Shown in pieces: positions 16,530 through 26,103 of a stretch of 64,000 nt of DNA. The notes under the pieces were generated by a model. That model was not told where the DNA came from, made no database searches, and saw only the letters and a list, made by a program, of their open reading frames with translations. A program made the position numbers and the translations under genes. Source of the stretch: Vogesella oryzae (lineage in GTDB: Bacteria > Pseudomonadota > Gammaproteobacteria > Burkholderiales > Chromobacteriaceae); NCBI RefSeq assembly GCF_902829295.1, contig NZ_CADEPL010000018.1, forward strand, positions 62,001 to 126,000, given 5' to 3'. The stretch's first letter is position 1. Each line of letters begins with the position of its first letter.

Positions 16530-17687
16530 ATGCGTCACTACGCCCTGCTGCCCTTGTTGCTCGCGCCCTTGTCCAGCGCCCATGCGGCCAACTGTGACGG
16601 GTTGCCCGCGCTGGCAGCCCCCGCCGCGCGCGGACTGTGCGCCGGCATTGTCGCCGACGGCCTGGTGCAGCCGCGCGGCATCGCCCTGCTGGCCGATGGC
16701 AGTGTGCTGGTCAGCGAAATGGTGCGCTGGGATGCCGCCGCCGGCCGCCTGTTGCGCTTCAGCCTGCAGGACGGTCACTGGCAGCGGCAGACACTGCTGC
16801 GCAAACTGGATCGCCCGCACAGCGTGGCGCAACTGGCTGACGGCAGCATCGTACTGGGCGAGGTTGGCCGCATCAGCCGCTTTACCCTGAACAACCCGGC
16901 CCAACGCCAGACACTGGCTACCCTGCCAGATCGCCAGCGCCACCCGCTAACCAGCTTCACCCTCGCCGGCAATACGCTGTACGTGAACATCGGCAGCAGC
17001 AGCAACAACTGCGAACAGGCCAACCCGGCCGAGCGCCGGGCCGGACAATGCCGGGAAGCGGAAGGCGACCAGGCGGCCGGCGTGGTGCGCCGCTACCGCT
17101 GGGACGGCAGCCGGCTGCAGTATCAGGGCATTTTCGCGCGAGGCCTGCGCAACAGCATGGCAATCGCGGTACACCCGTCCGGCAGCGTGCTGCAGGTAGA
17201 AAACAGCCGTGACGGCATCCAGCTGCCGCTGGGGCTGCCCGACGACAACGAACTGCCGCATGACGAACTCAACCTGCTGCGATCCGGCCGGCATTACGGC
17301 TGGCCCTACTGCTACGACAACGCCGTGGCGGCACCGGAGTTCGGCGGCTACGCTTGCCGCCAGACAGAAAAACCGCTCCGCCTGCTGCCGGCACATGCCG
17401 CGCCGCTGGGTCTGGCCTGGTGGCAAGGCAGCATGGCACCGGCGGCGTGGCGCGACTGGCTGGTGATCGGCTATCACGGTTATCGCCAGCACGGGCAGCG
17501 CGTGGTCGCCCTGCCTGCCGACGCGCAAGGGCTGCCGCGCGGTCCGGCTGTCACCCTGCTGGGGCCGTGGCGCGGCAAGCATGGCCCGGCCGGACCGGTG
17601 GAAATCAAGGCCGCCGCCGATGGCAGCCTGTGGTTTACCGACGACCGCAACGGCCAGTTGCTGCGACTGGTTGCCGCCCGCCACTAG
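16530..17687 (+). CDS. Secreted sorbosone/glucose-dehydrogenase-like beta-propeller protein
   Basis: A 385-residue protein with a signal peptide (to about AHA, residue 19) and the six-bladed propeller of the PQQ-dependent glucose/sorbosone dehydrogenase family. Family features are LVQPRGIALLADGSVLVSE near 45, FARGLRNSMAIAVHP near 205 and the GRHYGWPYCY motif near 255. Two cysteine pairs could form disulfides. The substrate is not determined by sequence and PQQ binding is not assured. No partner gene is adjacent. Confidence 0.82.
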   Translation: MRHYALLPLLLAPLSSAHAANCDGLPALAAPAARGLCAGIVADGLVQPRGIALLADGSVLVSEMVRWDAAAGRLLRFSLQDGHWQRQTLLRKLDRPHSVAQLADGSIVLGEVGRISRFTLNNPAQRQTLATLPDRQRHPLTSFTLAGNTLYVNIGSSSNNCEQANPAERRAGQCREAEGDQAAGVVRRYRWDGSRLQYQGIFARGLRNSMAIAVHPSGSVLQVENSRDGIQLPLGLPDDNELPHDELNLLRSGRHYGWPYCYDNAVAAPEFGGYACRQTEKPLRLLPAHAAPLGLAWWQGSMAPAAWRDWLVIGYHGYRQHGQRVVALPADAQGLPRGPAVTLLGPWRGKHGPAGPVEIKAAADGSLWFTDDRNGQLLRLVAARH

Positions 17688-17747
17688 CACATTGCCGTCG
17701 GCATATCCGGAGCAGATAATGCTCCCTCGCCCTTTCTGGAGCCCCGC

Positions 17748-18140
17748 ATGATTGATCACACCGGCATCATCGTCAGCGACCTGACCGTCAGCAAAGCTTT
17801 CTACCGGGCGGCACTGGCCGCCATCGACTACCAGCTGCTACTGGAATTCAGTGCCGCCATCACCGGCCACAGCGATGTCGCCGGCTTCGGCGAACCACCC
17901 AAGCCGGATTTCTGGCTCAGTCATGGCACGCCGAACCAGCCACCGCTGCACGTGGCATTCCGTGCGGCCAACCGCCAGCAAGTCGATGCCTTTTACGCCG
18001 CCGCACTGGCCGCCGGCGGCCGTGACAATGGCGCCCCCGGCCTGCGTCCGCACTACCATCCGGATTACTATGCGGCCTTCGTGCTGGACCCGGACGGCCA
18101 TAATATTGAAGTGGTCTGCCACACCCCGCCCGCCGCCTGA
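17748..18140 (+). CDS. VOC-family (glyoxalase-like) protein
   Basis: A 130-residue single-domain vicinal-oxygen-chelate protein. The metal-site pattern is visible: His4 in MIDHTGI, His in LHVAFR, and Glu in HNIEVVCH near the end. The function could be a lyase, dioxygenase or resistance-type activity, and sequence alone does not decide. ATG 17748 follows TGGAG. It is followed 13 bases later by the NfeD-like gene and may be co-transcribed. Confidence 0.88.
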   Translation: MIDHTGIIVSDLTVSKAFYRAALAAIDYQLLLEFSAAITGHSDVAGFGEPPKPDFWLSHGTPNQPPLHVAFRAANRQQVDAFYAAALAAGGRDNGAPGLRPHYHPDYYAAFVLDPDGHNIEVVCHTPPAA

Positions 18141-18153
18141 CAGGAGCCGCACC

Positions 18154-18579
18154 ATGTCCGTTACCACTGCCTGGCTGGTCGCCAGTGCCCTGCTGCTGGG
18201 CGCCGAGATGCTTACCGGCACCTTCTACCTGCTGGCCATTGCCTGCGGAACCGCACTGGGTGCCTTGCTGGCCTGGCTGGATGCCGGCTCCAGCCTGCAA
18301 CTGCTGGCTGCTGCTGCCGGCGCCGCACTGGCGGTATTGCTGCTGCAGCGCTGGAAAGCGCGCCAACCCGCCGCGCCAGCGCCGCAGGATGACGACATCG
18401 GCCAGCACGTACACATCGTGCGCTGGCTGGACGGCAACCACGCGCGGGTGCAATACCGCGGCAGCGAATGGAACGCCGAGCTGGCGGCCGGCGAGAGCGC
18501 CAGCCCTGATGCCAGCTGGCAGATCGCCGGCCGCCAGGGCAGCGTGCTGCTGATCCGTGCCCGGGCACACACCGACTGA
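18154..18579 (+). CDS. NfeD-family membrane protein
   Basis: A 141-residue protein with two or three N-terminal membrane helices (residues about 5-65) and a C-terminal OB-fold domain (about 80-138, ending GRQGSVLLIRA). NfeD proteins are usually paired with stomatin-type SPFH proteins, and the next gene encodes one. ATG 18154 follows AGGAG. Confidence 0.88.
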   Translation: MSVTTAWLVASALLLGAEMLTGTFYLLAIACGTALGALLAWLDAGSSLQLLAAAAGAALAVLLLQRWKARQPAAPAPQDDDIGQHVHIVRWLDGNHARVQYRGSEWNAELAAGESASPDASWQIAGRQGSVLLIRARAHTD

Positions 18580-18608
18580 TTCCCCCTTACCAACCGACTG
18601 GAGCTGTC

Positions 18609-19556
18609 ATGGAATTCGCCTTCACCCTGCTACTGGTGGCCATCATCTTCGCCATCAAGTCGTTCAAGATCGTGCCGCAACAGAATGCCTGGATCGTGGA
18701 ACGGCTGGGCAAGTTTCACGCCGTGCTCAACCCCGGCCTGAATATCGTGATCCCGTTTGTCGACCGCGTGGCCTACAAGCACAGCCTGAAGGAAGTGCCG
18801 CTGGATGTACCAAGCCAGGTGTGCATCTCGCGCGACAATACCCAGCTGGAAGTGGACGGCATCCTCTACTACCAGGTGATGGACCCGCGGCTGGCGTCCT
18901 ATGGCACCTCCAATTACGAGCTGGCCATCACCCAGCTGGCGCAGACCACGCTGCGCTCGGTGATCGGCAAACTGGAACTGGACCGCACCTTCGAAGAGCG
19001 CGAGGAAATCAACCGCGCGGTGGTCAACGCGCTGGACGAGGCGGCGATCAACTGGGGGGTGAAGGTGCTGCGTTACGAAATCAAGGACCTGACGCCGCCG
19101 GAATCCATCCTGCACTCCATGCAGCAGCAGATCACCGCCGAGCGCGAGAAGCGCGCGCGCATCGCCCAGTCCGAAGGCGTGAAGCAGGAGCAGATCAACC
19201 TGGCCACCGGCCAGCGCGAAGCCGACATCCAGCGCTCCGAAGGTGAAATGCAGGCCGCCATCAATGCCTCCGAAGGCGAACGCCAGGCCCAGATCAACCG
19301 TGCCGAGGGCGAAGCCGCCTCTATCCGCCTGGTGGCCCAGGCCAATGCCGAGGCGCTGGTGCTGATCGCGCAGGCCATCGGCCAGCAAGGCGGCAGCGAT
19401 GCCGTCAACCTGAAGCTGGCCGAGCAGTACATCAAGGCCTTCGGCAACATCGCCAAGACCGGCAACACCATGCTGCTGCCGGGCAATGCCGCCGATATCG
19501 GCGGCGCCGTCGCCAGCGCCATGCGCGTGATCGAGCAGGTAAAAGGCAAGGCCTGA
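18609..19556 (+). CDS. SPFH/stomatin-like membrane protein (QmcA/paraslipin type)
   Basis: A 315-residue protein with one N-terminal membrane anchor (residues 2-20), an SPFH domain (VPQQNAWIVERLGKF through about 190) and a long charged coiled coil (EREKRARIAQSEG...). It forms membrane-organising scaffolds with its NfeD partner encoded 29 bases upstream. The usual E. coli name for this type is QmcA. ATG 18609 has a GGAG site. Confidence 0.92.
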   Translation: MEFAFTLLLVAIIFAIKSFKIVPQQNAWIVERLGKFHAVLNPGLNIVIPFVDRVAYKHSLKEVPLDVPSQVCISRDNTQLEVDGILYYQVMDPRLASYGTSNYELAITQLAQTTLRSVIGKLELDRTFEEREEINRAVVNALDEAAINWGVKVLRYEIKDLTPPESILHSMQQQITAEREKRARIAQSEGVKQEQINLATGQREADIQRSEGEMQAAINASEGERQAQINRAEGEAASIRLVAQANAEALVLIAQAIGQQGGSDAVNLKLAEQYIKAFGNIAKTGNTMLLPGNAADIGGAVASAMRVIEQVKGKA

Positions 19557-19568
19557 GCCACCGCCACG

Positions 19569-19610
19569 TGCGGCCAACCCGTGCGCGAACGCGGCACAAG
19601 GTTGGCCGCA
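19569..19610. terminator. Inverted pair of the repeat core after the SPFH gene
   Basis: TGCGGCCAACC (19569-19579) faces CAAGGTTGGCCGCA (19597-19610). The extra GTGC...GCAC bases lengthen the stem inside. It fills the short gap between the SPFH gene and dbpA. One arm is an exact 12-mer copy, the other carries only the core. No T-run follows. Confidence 0.7.
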
Positions 19611-19665
19611 AGGCGCCAGGCTGTTACACTCCCGCGCCTTGAATCATCAGCAAAGCCAAGTCATT

Positions 19666-21048
19666 GTGAACAAAGCCAAATTCTCCAGCCTCAACCTGTC
19701 TGACGCACTGGTGTCCAACCTCGATAGCCTGGGCTATCACAGCATGACCGCGATCCAGGCCGCCAGCCTGCCCGCCATCCTGGACAACCGTGACGTGATC
19801 GCACAGGCCAAGACCGGCAGCGGCAAGACGGCGGCGTTCGGCTTGGGCCTGCTGACCAGCATCAACCCGCGCTGGTTTGCCATCCAGGCACTGGTGCTGT
19901 GCCCGACCCGCGAACTGGCCGACCAGGTGGCACAGGAAATCCGCCGCCTGGCACGCTGCATCGACAACGTGAAGGTAATCACCCTGTGCGGCGGCACGCC
20001 GATGGCACCGCAGCGCGCCTCGCTGGAGCACGGCGCGCACATCGTGGTCGGCACCCCGGGCCGGCTGCAGGATCACCTGTCGCGCGGCACGCTGGAGCTG
20101 GGCGGCGTCAAGACACTGGTGCTGGACGAGGCCGACCGCATGGTGGACATGGGCTTCATCGAGGAAATCGTCGGCATCGTGCGCGCCTGCCCGCGCCAGC
20201 GCCAGACGCTGATGTTCAGCGCCACCTACCCGGACAACATCCGCAAGCTGGCCGAGCAGTTCATGAAGCAGCCGCACATGGTGCAGGTGGAATCGCTGCA
20301 CGACGCCGGCAAGATCGAACAGTGGTGCTACGAGATCGATCCGGAACAGCGTCTGGACGTGGTGGCACGCATCCTGCAAAGCGTGCGGCCAACCTCGGCG
20401 CTGGCGTTCTGCAACACCAAGCAGCGCTGCAAGGAGCTGGTGGAAGCGCTGCAACAGGCCGGCTTCTCCGCCATCGCACTGTACGGCGAACTGGAACAGC
20501 GCGACCGCGACCAGGTTCTGGCACGCTTCGCCAGCAAGAGCGCCACCGTGCTGGTGGCCACCGACGTGGCCGCGCGCGGCCTTGACATCAAGGAGCTGGA
20601 TCTGGTGATCAACGTCGACGTGGCACACGATCCGGAGGTGCACATCCACCGTATCGGCCGTACCGGTCGTGGCGACAAGCACGGCCTGGCGCTGACCCTG
20701 GTCAGCCCCAGCGACGCGCGCCGCGCCTCGGCGATCGAGGAATACCAGAAGGCCGACCTGGCCTGGGAAGATGTTGCCGATCTGAAACCGGCACCGGGCG
20801 GTGCCTTGCTGCCGCCGATGGTGATGCTGGAAATCGCCGGCGGCAAACGTGACAAGCTGCGCCCGGGCGACATCCTTGGCGCGCTGACCGGCGAAGGCGG
20901 CCTCACCGCCACGCAAGTGGGCAAGATCACCGTGTTCGAGTTCAACACCTTTGTGGCACTGGACCGCCACATTGCCGAACAGGCATTCGACCGCCTGTCG
21001 CGCGGCAAGATCAAGGCCAAGCAGTACAAGATGCGCCTGCTGGACTAA
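19666..21048 (+). CDS. dbpA: ATP-dependent RNA helicase DbpA
   Basis: DEAD-box helicase of 460 residues acting on 23S rRNA during 50S assembly. Motifs in order are AKTGSGKT (I), PTRELADQV (Ia), GTPGR, VLDEADRMVDMGF (II, DEAD), SATYP (III), VATDVAARGLD (V) and HRIGRTGR (VI), then the DbpA RNA-binding domain (LRPGDILGALTGEGGL to the end). The GTG at 19666 gives a length close to E. coli DbpA (457) and an aligned N-terminus. A TTG at 19639 would add nine residues. No clear ribosome site supports either. Confidence 0.94.
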   Translation: MNKAKFSSLNLSDALVSNLDSLGYHSMTAIQAASLPAILDNRDVIAQAKTGSGKTAAFGLGLLTSINPRWFAIQALVLCPTRELADQVAQEIRRLARCIDNVKVITLCGGTPMAPQRASLEHGAHIVVGTPGRLQDHLSRGTLELGGVKTLVLDEADRMVDMGFIEEIVGIVRACPRQRQTLMFSATYPDNIRKLAEQFMKQPHMVQVESLHDAGKIEQWCYEIDPEQRLDVVARILQSVRPTSALAFCNTKQRCKELVEALQQAGFSAIALYGELEQRDRDQVLARFASKSATVLVATDVAARGLDIKELDLVINVDVAHDPEVHIHRIGRTGRGDKHGLALTLVSPSDARRASAIEEYQKADLAWEDVADLKPAPGGALLPPMVMLEIAGGKRDKLRPGDILGALTGEGGLTATQVGKITVFEFNTFVALDRHIAEQAFDRLSRGKIKAKQYKMRLLD

Positions 21049-21150
21049 GTCCGCCATCGCCACGCTGCCGCGCCGCCCTGCCTGGGTGCCGCGGCATTTT
21101 TATTGTCCGCCGTGCCGCACCTGCTGCCGGCCTCCCCCGCAAGGCACACC

Positions 21151-21411
21151 ATGAGCATCAAGCTGGACAAGGCCCGTCGCGAGCAGGCCATCGCTTCGCT
21201 GCAACGCTATACCGCGGAAAATTTCGACGAGCCGCCGGGCCGGCTGCAAAACGAGGCGCTGCTGGATTTCCTGCTCGCCGAAATCGGCCCCGCCATCTAC
21301 AACCAGGCGGTGCGCGACGTGCAGCAGCGCCTGCAACAGAGGGTCATGGAAGTGGACAGCGAAGTTTTCGCAGAAGAATTCGGCTGGTGGCCGGCGCAGC
21401 GCAAGCACTGA
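21151..21411 (+). CDS. DUF2164 family protein
   Basis: An 86-residue cytoplasmic protein with the DUF2164 pattern (MSIKLDKARREQAIASLQRYTAE, FLLAEIGPAIYNQAVRDVQ). Its function is unknown. ATG 21151 is preceded by AAGG. A repeat-pair hairpin follows its stop. Confidence 0.8.
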   Translation: MSIKLDKARREQAIASLQRYTAENFDEPPGRLQNEALLDFLLAEIGPAIYNQAVRDVQQRLQQRVMEVDSEVFAEEFGWWPAQRKH

Positions 21412-21430
21412 GCATCGCACTACTTCAAGG

Positions 21431-21466
21431 CAAGGTTGGCCGCAGCAAGCGCCGGCGGCCAACCTT
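21431..21466. terminator. Inverted pair of the 12-mer repeat after the DUF2164 gene
   Basis: Exact AAGGTTGGCCGC (21432-21443) and GCGGCCAACCTT (21455-21466) copies with an 11-base spacer. With the flanking G/C the stem reaches about 13 pairs. No T-run follows. Confidence 0.75.
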
Positions 21467-21506
21467 GTTGCCTTACCCGCCGCCTGCACGCCTAACGGCA
21501 GCAGCA

Positions 21507-21540
21507 ACAAAAACAGCCTGACATCGTCAGGCTGTTTTGT
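21507..21540. terminator. Bidirectional terminator between the DUF2164 gene and tex
   Basis: ACAAAAACAGCCTGAC-ATCG-TCAGGCTGTTTTGT, with A/T runs on both sides. It serves tex on the minus strand and reinforces termination of the plus-strand gene. Confidence 0.85.
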
Positions 21541-21555
21541 CGTACGGTTTGCTAC

Positions 21556-23862
21556 TTACTTGCGGGCCAGCTTGGCAAACGCTGCCGCCATCGCGCCACC
21601 ACCCAAGTCCTGCGGCGCCTGCTGGCGCGGTTTGCCGCCACCACGCGGTTCGCTGCGACCGGCACCGCTGCGGCTGCTGCTACCCGGCTCGTCGTCCAGA
21701 CGCATGGTCAGCGCGATGCGCTTGCGTGGCACATCCACCTCCAGCACCTTGACCTTCACCACCTGGCCAGCCTTCACCACCGTGCGCGGGTCGTCGACAA
21801 ACTTGGTGGACAGCGCCGAAATATGCACCAGCCCATCCTGATGCACGCCGATGTCGACGAAGGCGCCGAAGTTGGCGACGTTGGTCACCACGCCCTCCAG
21901 CACCATCCCCGGCTGCAGGTCCTTGATGTCCTCCACGCCGTCCTGGAAGGTGGCGGTTTCAAACGCCGGACGCGGGTCGCGGCCCGGTTTTTCCAGTTCC
22001 TTCAGGATGTCGATCACCGTCGGCAAGCCGAAGCGCTCGTCGGTGTAGTCACTCGGACGCACCGTCTTGATGAAGCTGATGTCGCCGATGATGTCCTTCA
22101 CCGCGCGGCCGGTCTTGGCGACGATGCCTTCCACCAGCGGATAGGCTTCCGGGTGCACCGAGGAAGCATCCAGCGGGTTGCTGCCGCCCATGATGCGCAG
22201 GAAGCCTGCCGCCTGTTCGAAGGTCTTGTCACCGAGGCGGCTCACCTTCAACAGCTCGCGGCGGCTCTTGAAAGCGCCATTGGCGTCGCGGTGTGCCACG
22301 ATGTTGGCCGCCAGCGTGCTGTTGAGGCCGGAGACGCGGGTGAGCAACGGCACCGAGGCCATGTTCACGTCCACACCCACCGCGTTCACGCAGTCTTCCA
22401 CCACCGCGTCCAGGCTGCGTGCCAGCTGGCTCTGGTTCACGTCGTGCTGGTACTGGCCGACGCCGATGGATTTCGGATCGATCTTCACCAGTTCCGCCAG
22501 CGGGTCCTGTAGGCGACGGGCAATGGACACCGCGCCGCGCAGACTCACGTCCAGGCCCGGGAATTCCTTGGCCGCCAGCTCGGAGGCGGAATACACCGAG
22601 GCGCCGGCCTCGCTGACCACGATCTTGTTCATGCCCAGCTGCGGGAAGGCGCGGATCAGCTCCTGCGCCAGCTTGTCGGTTTCGCGGCTGGCGGTGCCGT
22701 TGCCGATGGCGATCAGTTCCACCTTGTGGCGAGTACACAGCGCGGCCAGAGTCGCCAGCGAACCGTTCCAGTCGCGGCGTGGTTCGTGCGGATAGATGGT
22801 GGCGGTATCCAGCAGCTTGCCGGTGTTGTCCACCACCGCCACTTTCACGCCGGTGCGCAGGCCCGGATCGAGGCCGAGGGTGGCGCGCGGGCCGGCCGGC
22901 GCGGCCAGCAGCAGGTCTTTCAGGTTGGCCGCAAACACCTTGATCGCCTCGGCATCGGCAGCGTCCTTGATGCGCGCCATCAGCTCCAGTTCCAGCGACA
23001 GGAAAATCTTGGCGCGCCAGGTCAGACGCACGGTGTCCAGCAACCACTTGTCGGCGGCGCGGCCGGCATCCTTGATGCCGAACTGCGCGGCGATGCGCTC
23101 TTCGTAGGCAGAGCGCTGCGTCAGCGGGGTGTCGTCCGGCTGGTACTTCAGTGCCAGGCTGAGCACGCCCTCGTTACGGCCGCGCAAGAGCGCCAGCGCG
23201 CGGTGCGACGGTGTGGTCTTCAGCAGTTCGCGATGGGCGAAGTAGTCGGCGAACTTGGCGCCTTCCTGCTCCTTGCCCTCCAGCACGCTGGCAGCCAGCT
23301 CGGCTTCGTTCCACAGCTTGTCGCGCAGCTGGCCCAGCAGCACGGCATCCTCGGCGAAGCGTTCGATCAGGATGGCACGCGCGCCGTCCAGCGCCGCCTT
23401 GGTATCGGCCACACCCTTGGCATCGTCGACGTAAGCCGCGGCCAACGTTTCCGGTACTTGCGTCGGGTCGGCCAGCAGGCTGTCGGCCAGCGGCTCCAGC
23501 CCGGCTTCGCGCGCGATCTGCGCCTTGGTGCGGCGCTTGGGTTTGTACGGCAGGTACAGGTCTTCCAGCGTGGTCTTGTTGTCGGCGCCATAGATGGCGG
23601 CCTCCAGCTGCGGCGTCAGCTTGTCCTGCTCGGCGATGCTTTTGAGAATGCTGGCGCGGCGGTCGTCCAGCTCGCGCAGATAGCCCAGGCGCTCGCCCAG
23701 GGTACGCAGCTGGGTGTCATCCAGCCCGCCGGTAACTTCCTTGCGGTAGCGGGCGATGAAGGGAATGGTGGCCCCCTCGTCGATCAGGTTGATGGTGGCG
23801 GTAACTTGCGCTTCGCGGACATTCAGCTCGGTAGCCAGGCGGCTGGCGATACTCTTCAACAT
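21556..23862 (-). CDS. tex: Tex-family RNA-binding transcription accessory protein
   Basis: A 768-residue protein with the full Tex layout: an N-terminal helical region, a YqgF/RNase H-like domain ([17 protein letters not shown] near 330), helix-hairpin-helix repeats ([15 protein letters not shown] and [21 protein letters not shown]), and a C-terminal S1 domain ([22 protein letters not shown] near 650). The tail is Gly/Arg/Ser-rich. It is involved in RNA metabolism and transcription, exact role variable. Start ATG 23862; monocistronic. Confidence 0.96.
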   Translation of the reverse strand: MLKSIASRLATELNVREAQVTATINLIDEGATIPFIARYRKEVTGGLDDTQLRTLGERLGYLRELDDRRASILKSIAEQDKLTPQLEAAIYGADNKTTLEDLYLPYKPKRRTKAQIAREAGLEPLADSLLADPTQVPETLAAAYVDDAKGVADTKAALDGARAILIERFAEDAVLLGQLRDKLWNEAELAASVLEGKEQEGAKFADYFAHRELLKTTPSHRALALLRGRNEGVLSLALKYQPDDTPLTQRSAYEERIAAQFGIKDAGRAADKWLLDTVRLTWRAKIFLSLELELMARIKDAADAEAIKVFAANLKDLLLAAPAGPRATLGLDPGLRTGVKVAVVDNTGKLLDTATIYPHEPRRDWNGSLATLAALCTRHKVELIAIGNGTASRETDKLAQELIRAFPQLGMNKIVVSEAGASVYSASELAAKEFPGLDVSLRGAVSIARRLQDPLAELVKIDPKSIGVGQYQHDVNQSQLARSLDAVVEDCVNAVGVDVNMASVPLLTRVSGLNSTLAANIVAHRDANGAFKSRRELLKVSRLGDKTFEQAAGFLRIMGGSNPLDASSVHPEAYPLVEGIVAKTGRAVKDIIGDISFIKTVRPSDYTDERFGLPTVIDILKELEKPGRDPRPAFETATFQDGVEDIKDLQPGMVLEGVVTNVANFGAFVDIGVHQDGLVHISALSTKFVDDPRTVVKAGQVVKVKVLEVDVPRKRIALTMRLDDEPGSSSRSGAGRSEPRGGGKPRQQAPQDLGGGAMAAAFAKLARK

Positions 23863-23944
23863 GCGGCGTGGTTCTGTACGAAAAAACGGAAGCCGCTACT
23901 GTAACGGCATACGCCGGAAAAGCAAGCCGGCGGGCGCGGAAAAC

Positions 23945-23967
23945 AAAAAAGCCCGGCTAAGCCGGGC
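23945..23967 (-). terminator. Intrinsic terminator after the SpoIIAA-like gene
   Basis: On the minus strand GCCCGGC-TTA-GCCGGGC is followed by TTTTTTGTTTT. It ends the 23989-24345 gene ahead of tex. Confidence 0.9.
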
Positions 23968-23988
23968 CTGTGGCAACGCCGCCCGGGT

Positions 23989-24345
23989 TTACACCGCCAC
24001 CGGACGCAGCAGCCACGCCTGTGCCTCTTCCACACTGTCGAAATACTCGGCATGGGTATGGGTGAGCAGGCCGGAAATATGCGCGGCGAGGTTGATCCAC
24101 ACATCGTTGCGCACGATGGCGAAGCGGCCGAAGGTGTTCTCGTGCGCGCGCATGAAACGCACTTCTTCCAGCGCCATGTCGAGGGTAAAGTCCTTCAGGC
24201 CGGACAGGTCCAGCAGCACGTCGGGCTTGCCGTGCTCTTCGGCACGCTTGAGCAACGCCTGTTCCAGCAGCTTGAAATCGCCGAGGGTGAACTCGTTGAA
24301 CAGTGCGACATCCAGGCCATACTCCTGCTCGCGGATGGAAATCAT
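23989..24345 (-). CDS. SpoIIAA/STAS-like protein
   Basis: A 118-residue cytoplasmic protein resembling the SpoIIAA-like family: a beta-alpha STAS-type fold with VLLDLSGLKDFTLDMALEEVRF in the middle and FGRFAIVRNDVWINLAAHISGLL after it. These proteins occur in many proteobacteria, some binding lipids or acting in stress; function is not assigned. ATG 24345 follows a strong AAAGGAG site. It lies downstream of, but 70 bases from, the EamA genes. Confidence 0.82.
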   Translation of the reverse strand: MISIREQEYGLDVALFNEFTLGDFKLLEQALLKRAEEHGKPDVLLDLSGLKDFTLDMALEEVRFMRAHENTFGRFAIVRNDVWINLAAHISGLLTHTHAEYFDSVEEAQAWLLRPVAV

Positions 24346-24416
24346 GTCGTGCTCCTTTCTGGATAACGGCAACCAGCCCCCTTGTGAGCGGCGCCTACGG
24401 TCATTCTTACTGCATT

Positions 24417-25247
24417 TTAGCGCCGGCCGGCCAGAATACCGCTGAGAATAATCAAACTCATGGCCGCCAGCTCGCCGATGCTCAGCACATGGCGCCAGAC
24501 CAGCACGCCGAACAGCGCGGAAAACACCACGGTGAGATAGGACAGATTGGCCACCAGCAGCTTGCGGCCAACCTTGTAGGCGCGGGTCATCGCCAGCTGC
24601 GCGATCATCGCCGTCACCCCCAGCCCCAGCACCCACGGCAGGTTGGCCGCAGTCAGCGGGTGCCAGTCCTGCCCCAGCATCAGCAGCAGGCCGCCAAGGG
24701 TGGAAATCAGCGCGAAGTAGAACACCGTGCGCCACTCGGCCTCGCCGGCCTGGCCCAGTTCGCGCACATGCAGATACGACCAACCGGCCAGAAAGCCCGA
24801 CAGCAGCCCGACTACCCCCGGCCACAGCCCCACGCCCTGCAAGGTTGGCCGCAGCAGCAGCGCCACGCCGGCAAAGCCCAGCACCATCGCCAGCAATGCC
24901 GGCCGCGCCAGTTTTTCGCGCAGCAACAGCACCGACAGCAGCGACAGGAACAATGGCGAGGTGTAGTTGAGCGTGACCGCGGTAGCCAGCGGCAGATGGC
25001 TGATGCCGTAGAAGTAGCACAGCAGCGACACATAGCCCAGCAGCCCGCGCTGCAGGTGGCGCGCCAGCAACGGGGTGGCGAACGACTGCCGCCGCAGCAG
25101 CGCATTGCCGCCCAGCAGCAGCACGGCAAACGCCGTGCGCCAGAACACCAGTTCCACCGTGCCCAGTGTGGCGGCTGCCAGTTTGACGAACACCCCCATC
25201 AGGCCAAAGCTGGCGGCGGCCAGCAGCATCCATAGCGCGCCGTTCAT
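24417..25247 (-). CDS. EamA/DMT-family transporter, copy 1
   Basis: Inner-membrane permease of 276 residues with ten hydrophobic segments in two EamA repeats. The substrate cannot be predicted. Its start overlaps the stop of the upstream paralogue (ATGA, 25244-25247). Conserved blocks shared with the neighbour include LPLATAVTLNYTS and AYKVGRK, followed by LSYLTVVFSAL. Two exact repeat copies fall within it, one encoding KVGR (24564-24575) and one encoding RPTL on the opposite reading (24841-24852). Confidence 0.9.
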   Translation of the reverse strand: MNGALWMLLAAASFGLMGVFVKLAAATLGTVELVFWRTAFAVLLLGGNALLRRQSFATPLLARHLQRGLLGYVSLLCYFYGISHLPLATAVTLNYTSPLFLSLLSVLLLREKLARPALLAMVLGFAGVALLLRPTLQGVGLWPGVVGLLSGFLAGWSYLHVRELGQAGEAEWRTVFYFALISTLGGLLLMLGQDWHPLTAANLPWVLGLGVTAMIAQLAMTRAYKVGRKLLVANLSYLTVVFSALFGVLVWRHVLSIGELAAMSLIILSGILAGRR

Positions 25248-26101
25248 CGGCCGCCCCGGATCGCCAGCAGGCCGCAGGTGACGATCAGCAGCATGCCGGT
25301 CAGCGCCGAGGCCGCCAGAGCCTGCCCCTGGAACAGAACGCCCAGCAAGGCGGAGAACACCACGGTGAGGTAGGACAGGCTGGACACCAGATACTTGCGG
25401 CCAACCTTGTAGGCATGGGTCATCGCCAGCTGCCCCCACAAGCCGAACAGACCGACGGCGACCAGCTGCAGCAGCGATGGCCACGCCGGCAGCGAGAAGC
25501 CGCCACGCAGCAGCACCATCCCCAGCCCGAACAGCGAAGACAACAGGAAGAACCAGAACACGATCACCGACGGCTCCTCCCCCAGTTCGCCCAGCTCGCG
25601 CACATGGAATACCGCCAGCCCGGCACACAGGCCGGACCCGAGGCCGATCAGCCCCGGCAACCACTGGCCGGCGTTGAAGCTGGGCTGCAGCACAAAGCAG
25701 ATGCCGGCAAAGCCCAGCACCAGCGCCAGCAGCACCGGCGGCGACAGCCGCTCGCCGCGCAGCAGTACGAAGCACAGCGCAAACGATAGCGACGAGGTGT
25801 AGTTGAGGGTAACCGCCGTCGCCAGCGGCAGATGCGCCAGCGCGTAGAACAGCATGGCCATCGACAGATAGCCCATCAGGCTACGCTTGGCATGCGCGCC
25901 GACATGCCTGGTGAACAGCCGCTCGTGGCGACTCAGCATGGTCGGCACCAGCACCAGCAGGCCGACAAAAGTGCGGTAGAACAATACCTCGAAGGAATCG
26001 AAACGCGCGCCAAGGTTGGCCGCAAAGAAACTCATCAGCGCGAAGCACAGCGCGGCCAGCACCATCCAGCCCGAGCCCAGGCGGGCAAACCACTGTCGCA
26101 T
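25244..26101 (-). CDS. EamA/DMT-family transporter, copy 2
   Basis: A 285-residue paralogue of the next gene, again ten hydrophobic segments in two EamA repeats, so the pair arose by tandem duplication or works as a heteromer. ATG 26101 has a GGGAGG site. It contains exact repeat copies at 25397-25408 (KVGR, at the same codons as in copy 1) and 26012-26023 (AANL). Confidence 0.9.
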   Translation of the reverse strand: MRQWFARLGSGWMVLAALCFALMSFFAANLGARFDSFEVLFYRTFVGLLVLVPTMLSRHERLFTRHVGAHAKRSLMGYLSMAMLFYALAHLPLATAVTLNYTSSLSFALCFVLLRGERLSPPVLLALVLGFAGICFVLQPSFNAGQWLPGLIGLGSGLCAGLAVFHVRELGELGEEPSVIVFWFFLLSSLFGLGMVLLRGGFSLPAWPSLLQLVAVGLFGLWGQLAMTHAYKVGRKYLVSSLSYLTVVFSALLGVLFQGQALAASALTGMLLIVTCGLLAIRGGR

Positions 26102-26103
26102 GC

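Noticed and set aside
23989-25233. A 414-codon minus-strand frame that would fuse the SpoIIAA-like protein to upstream sequence
   Set aside because: Only its last 118 codons look real and have their own AAAGGAG site; the rest overlaps an EamA gene in another frame.
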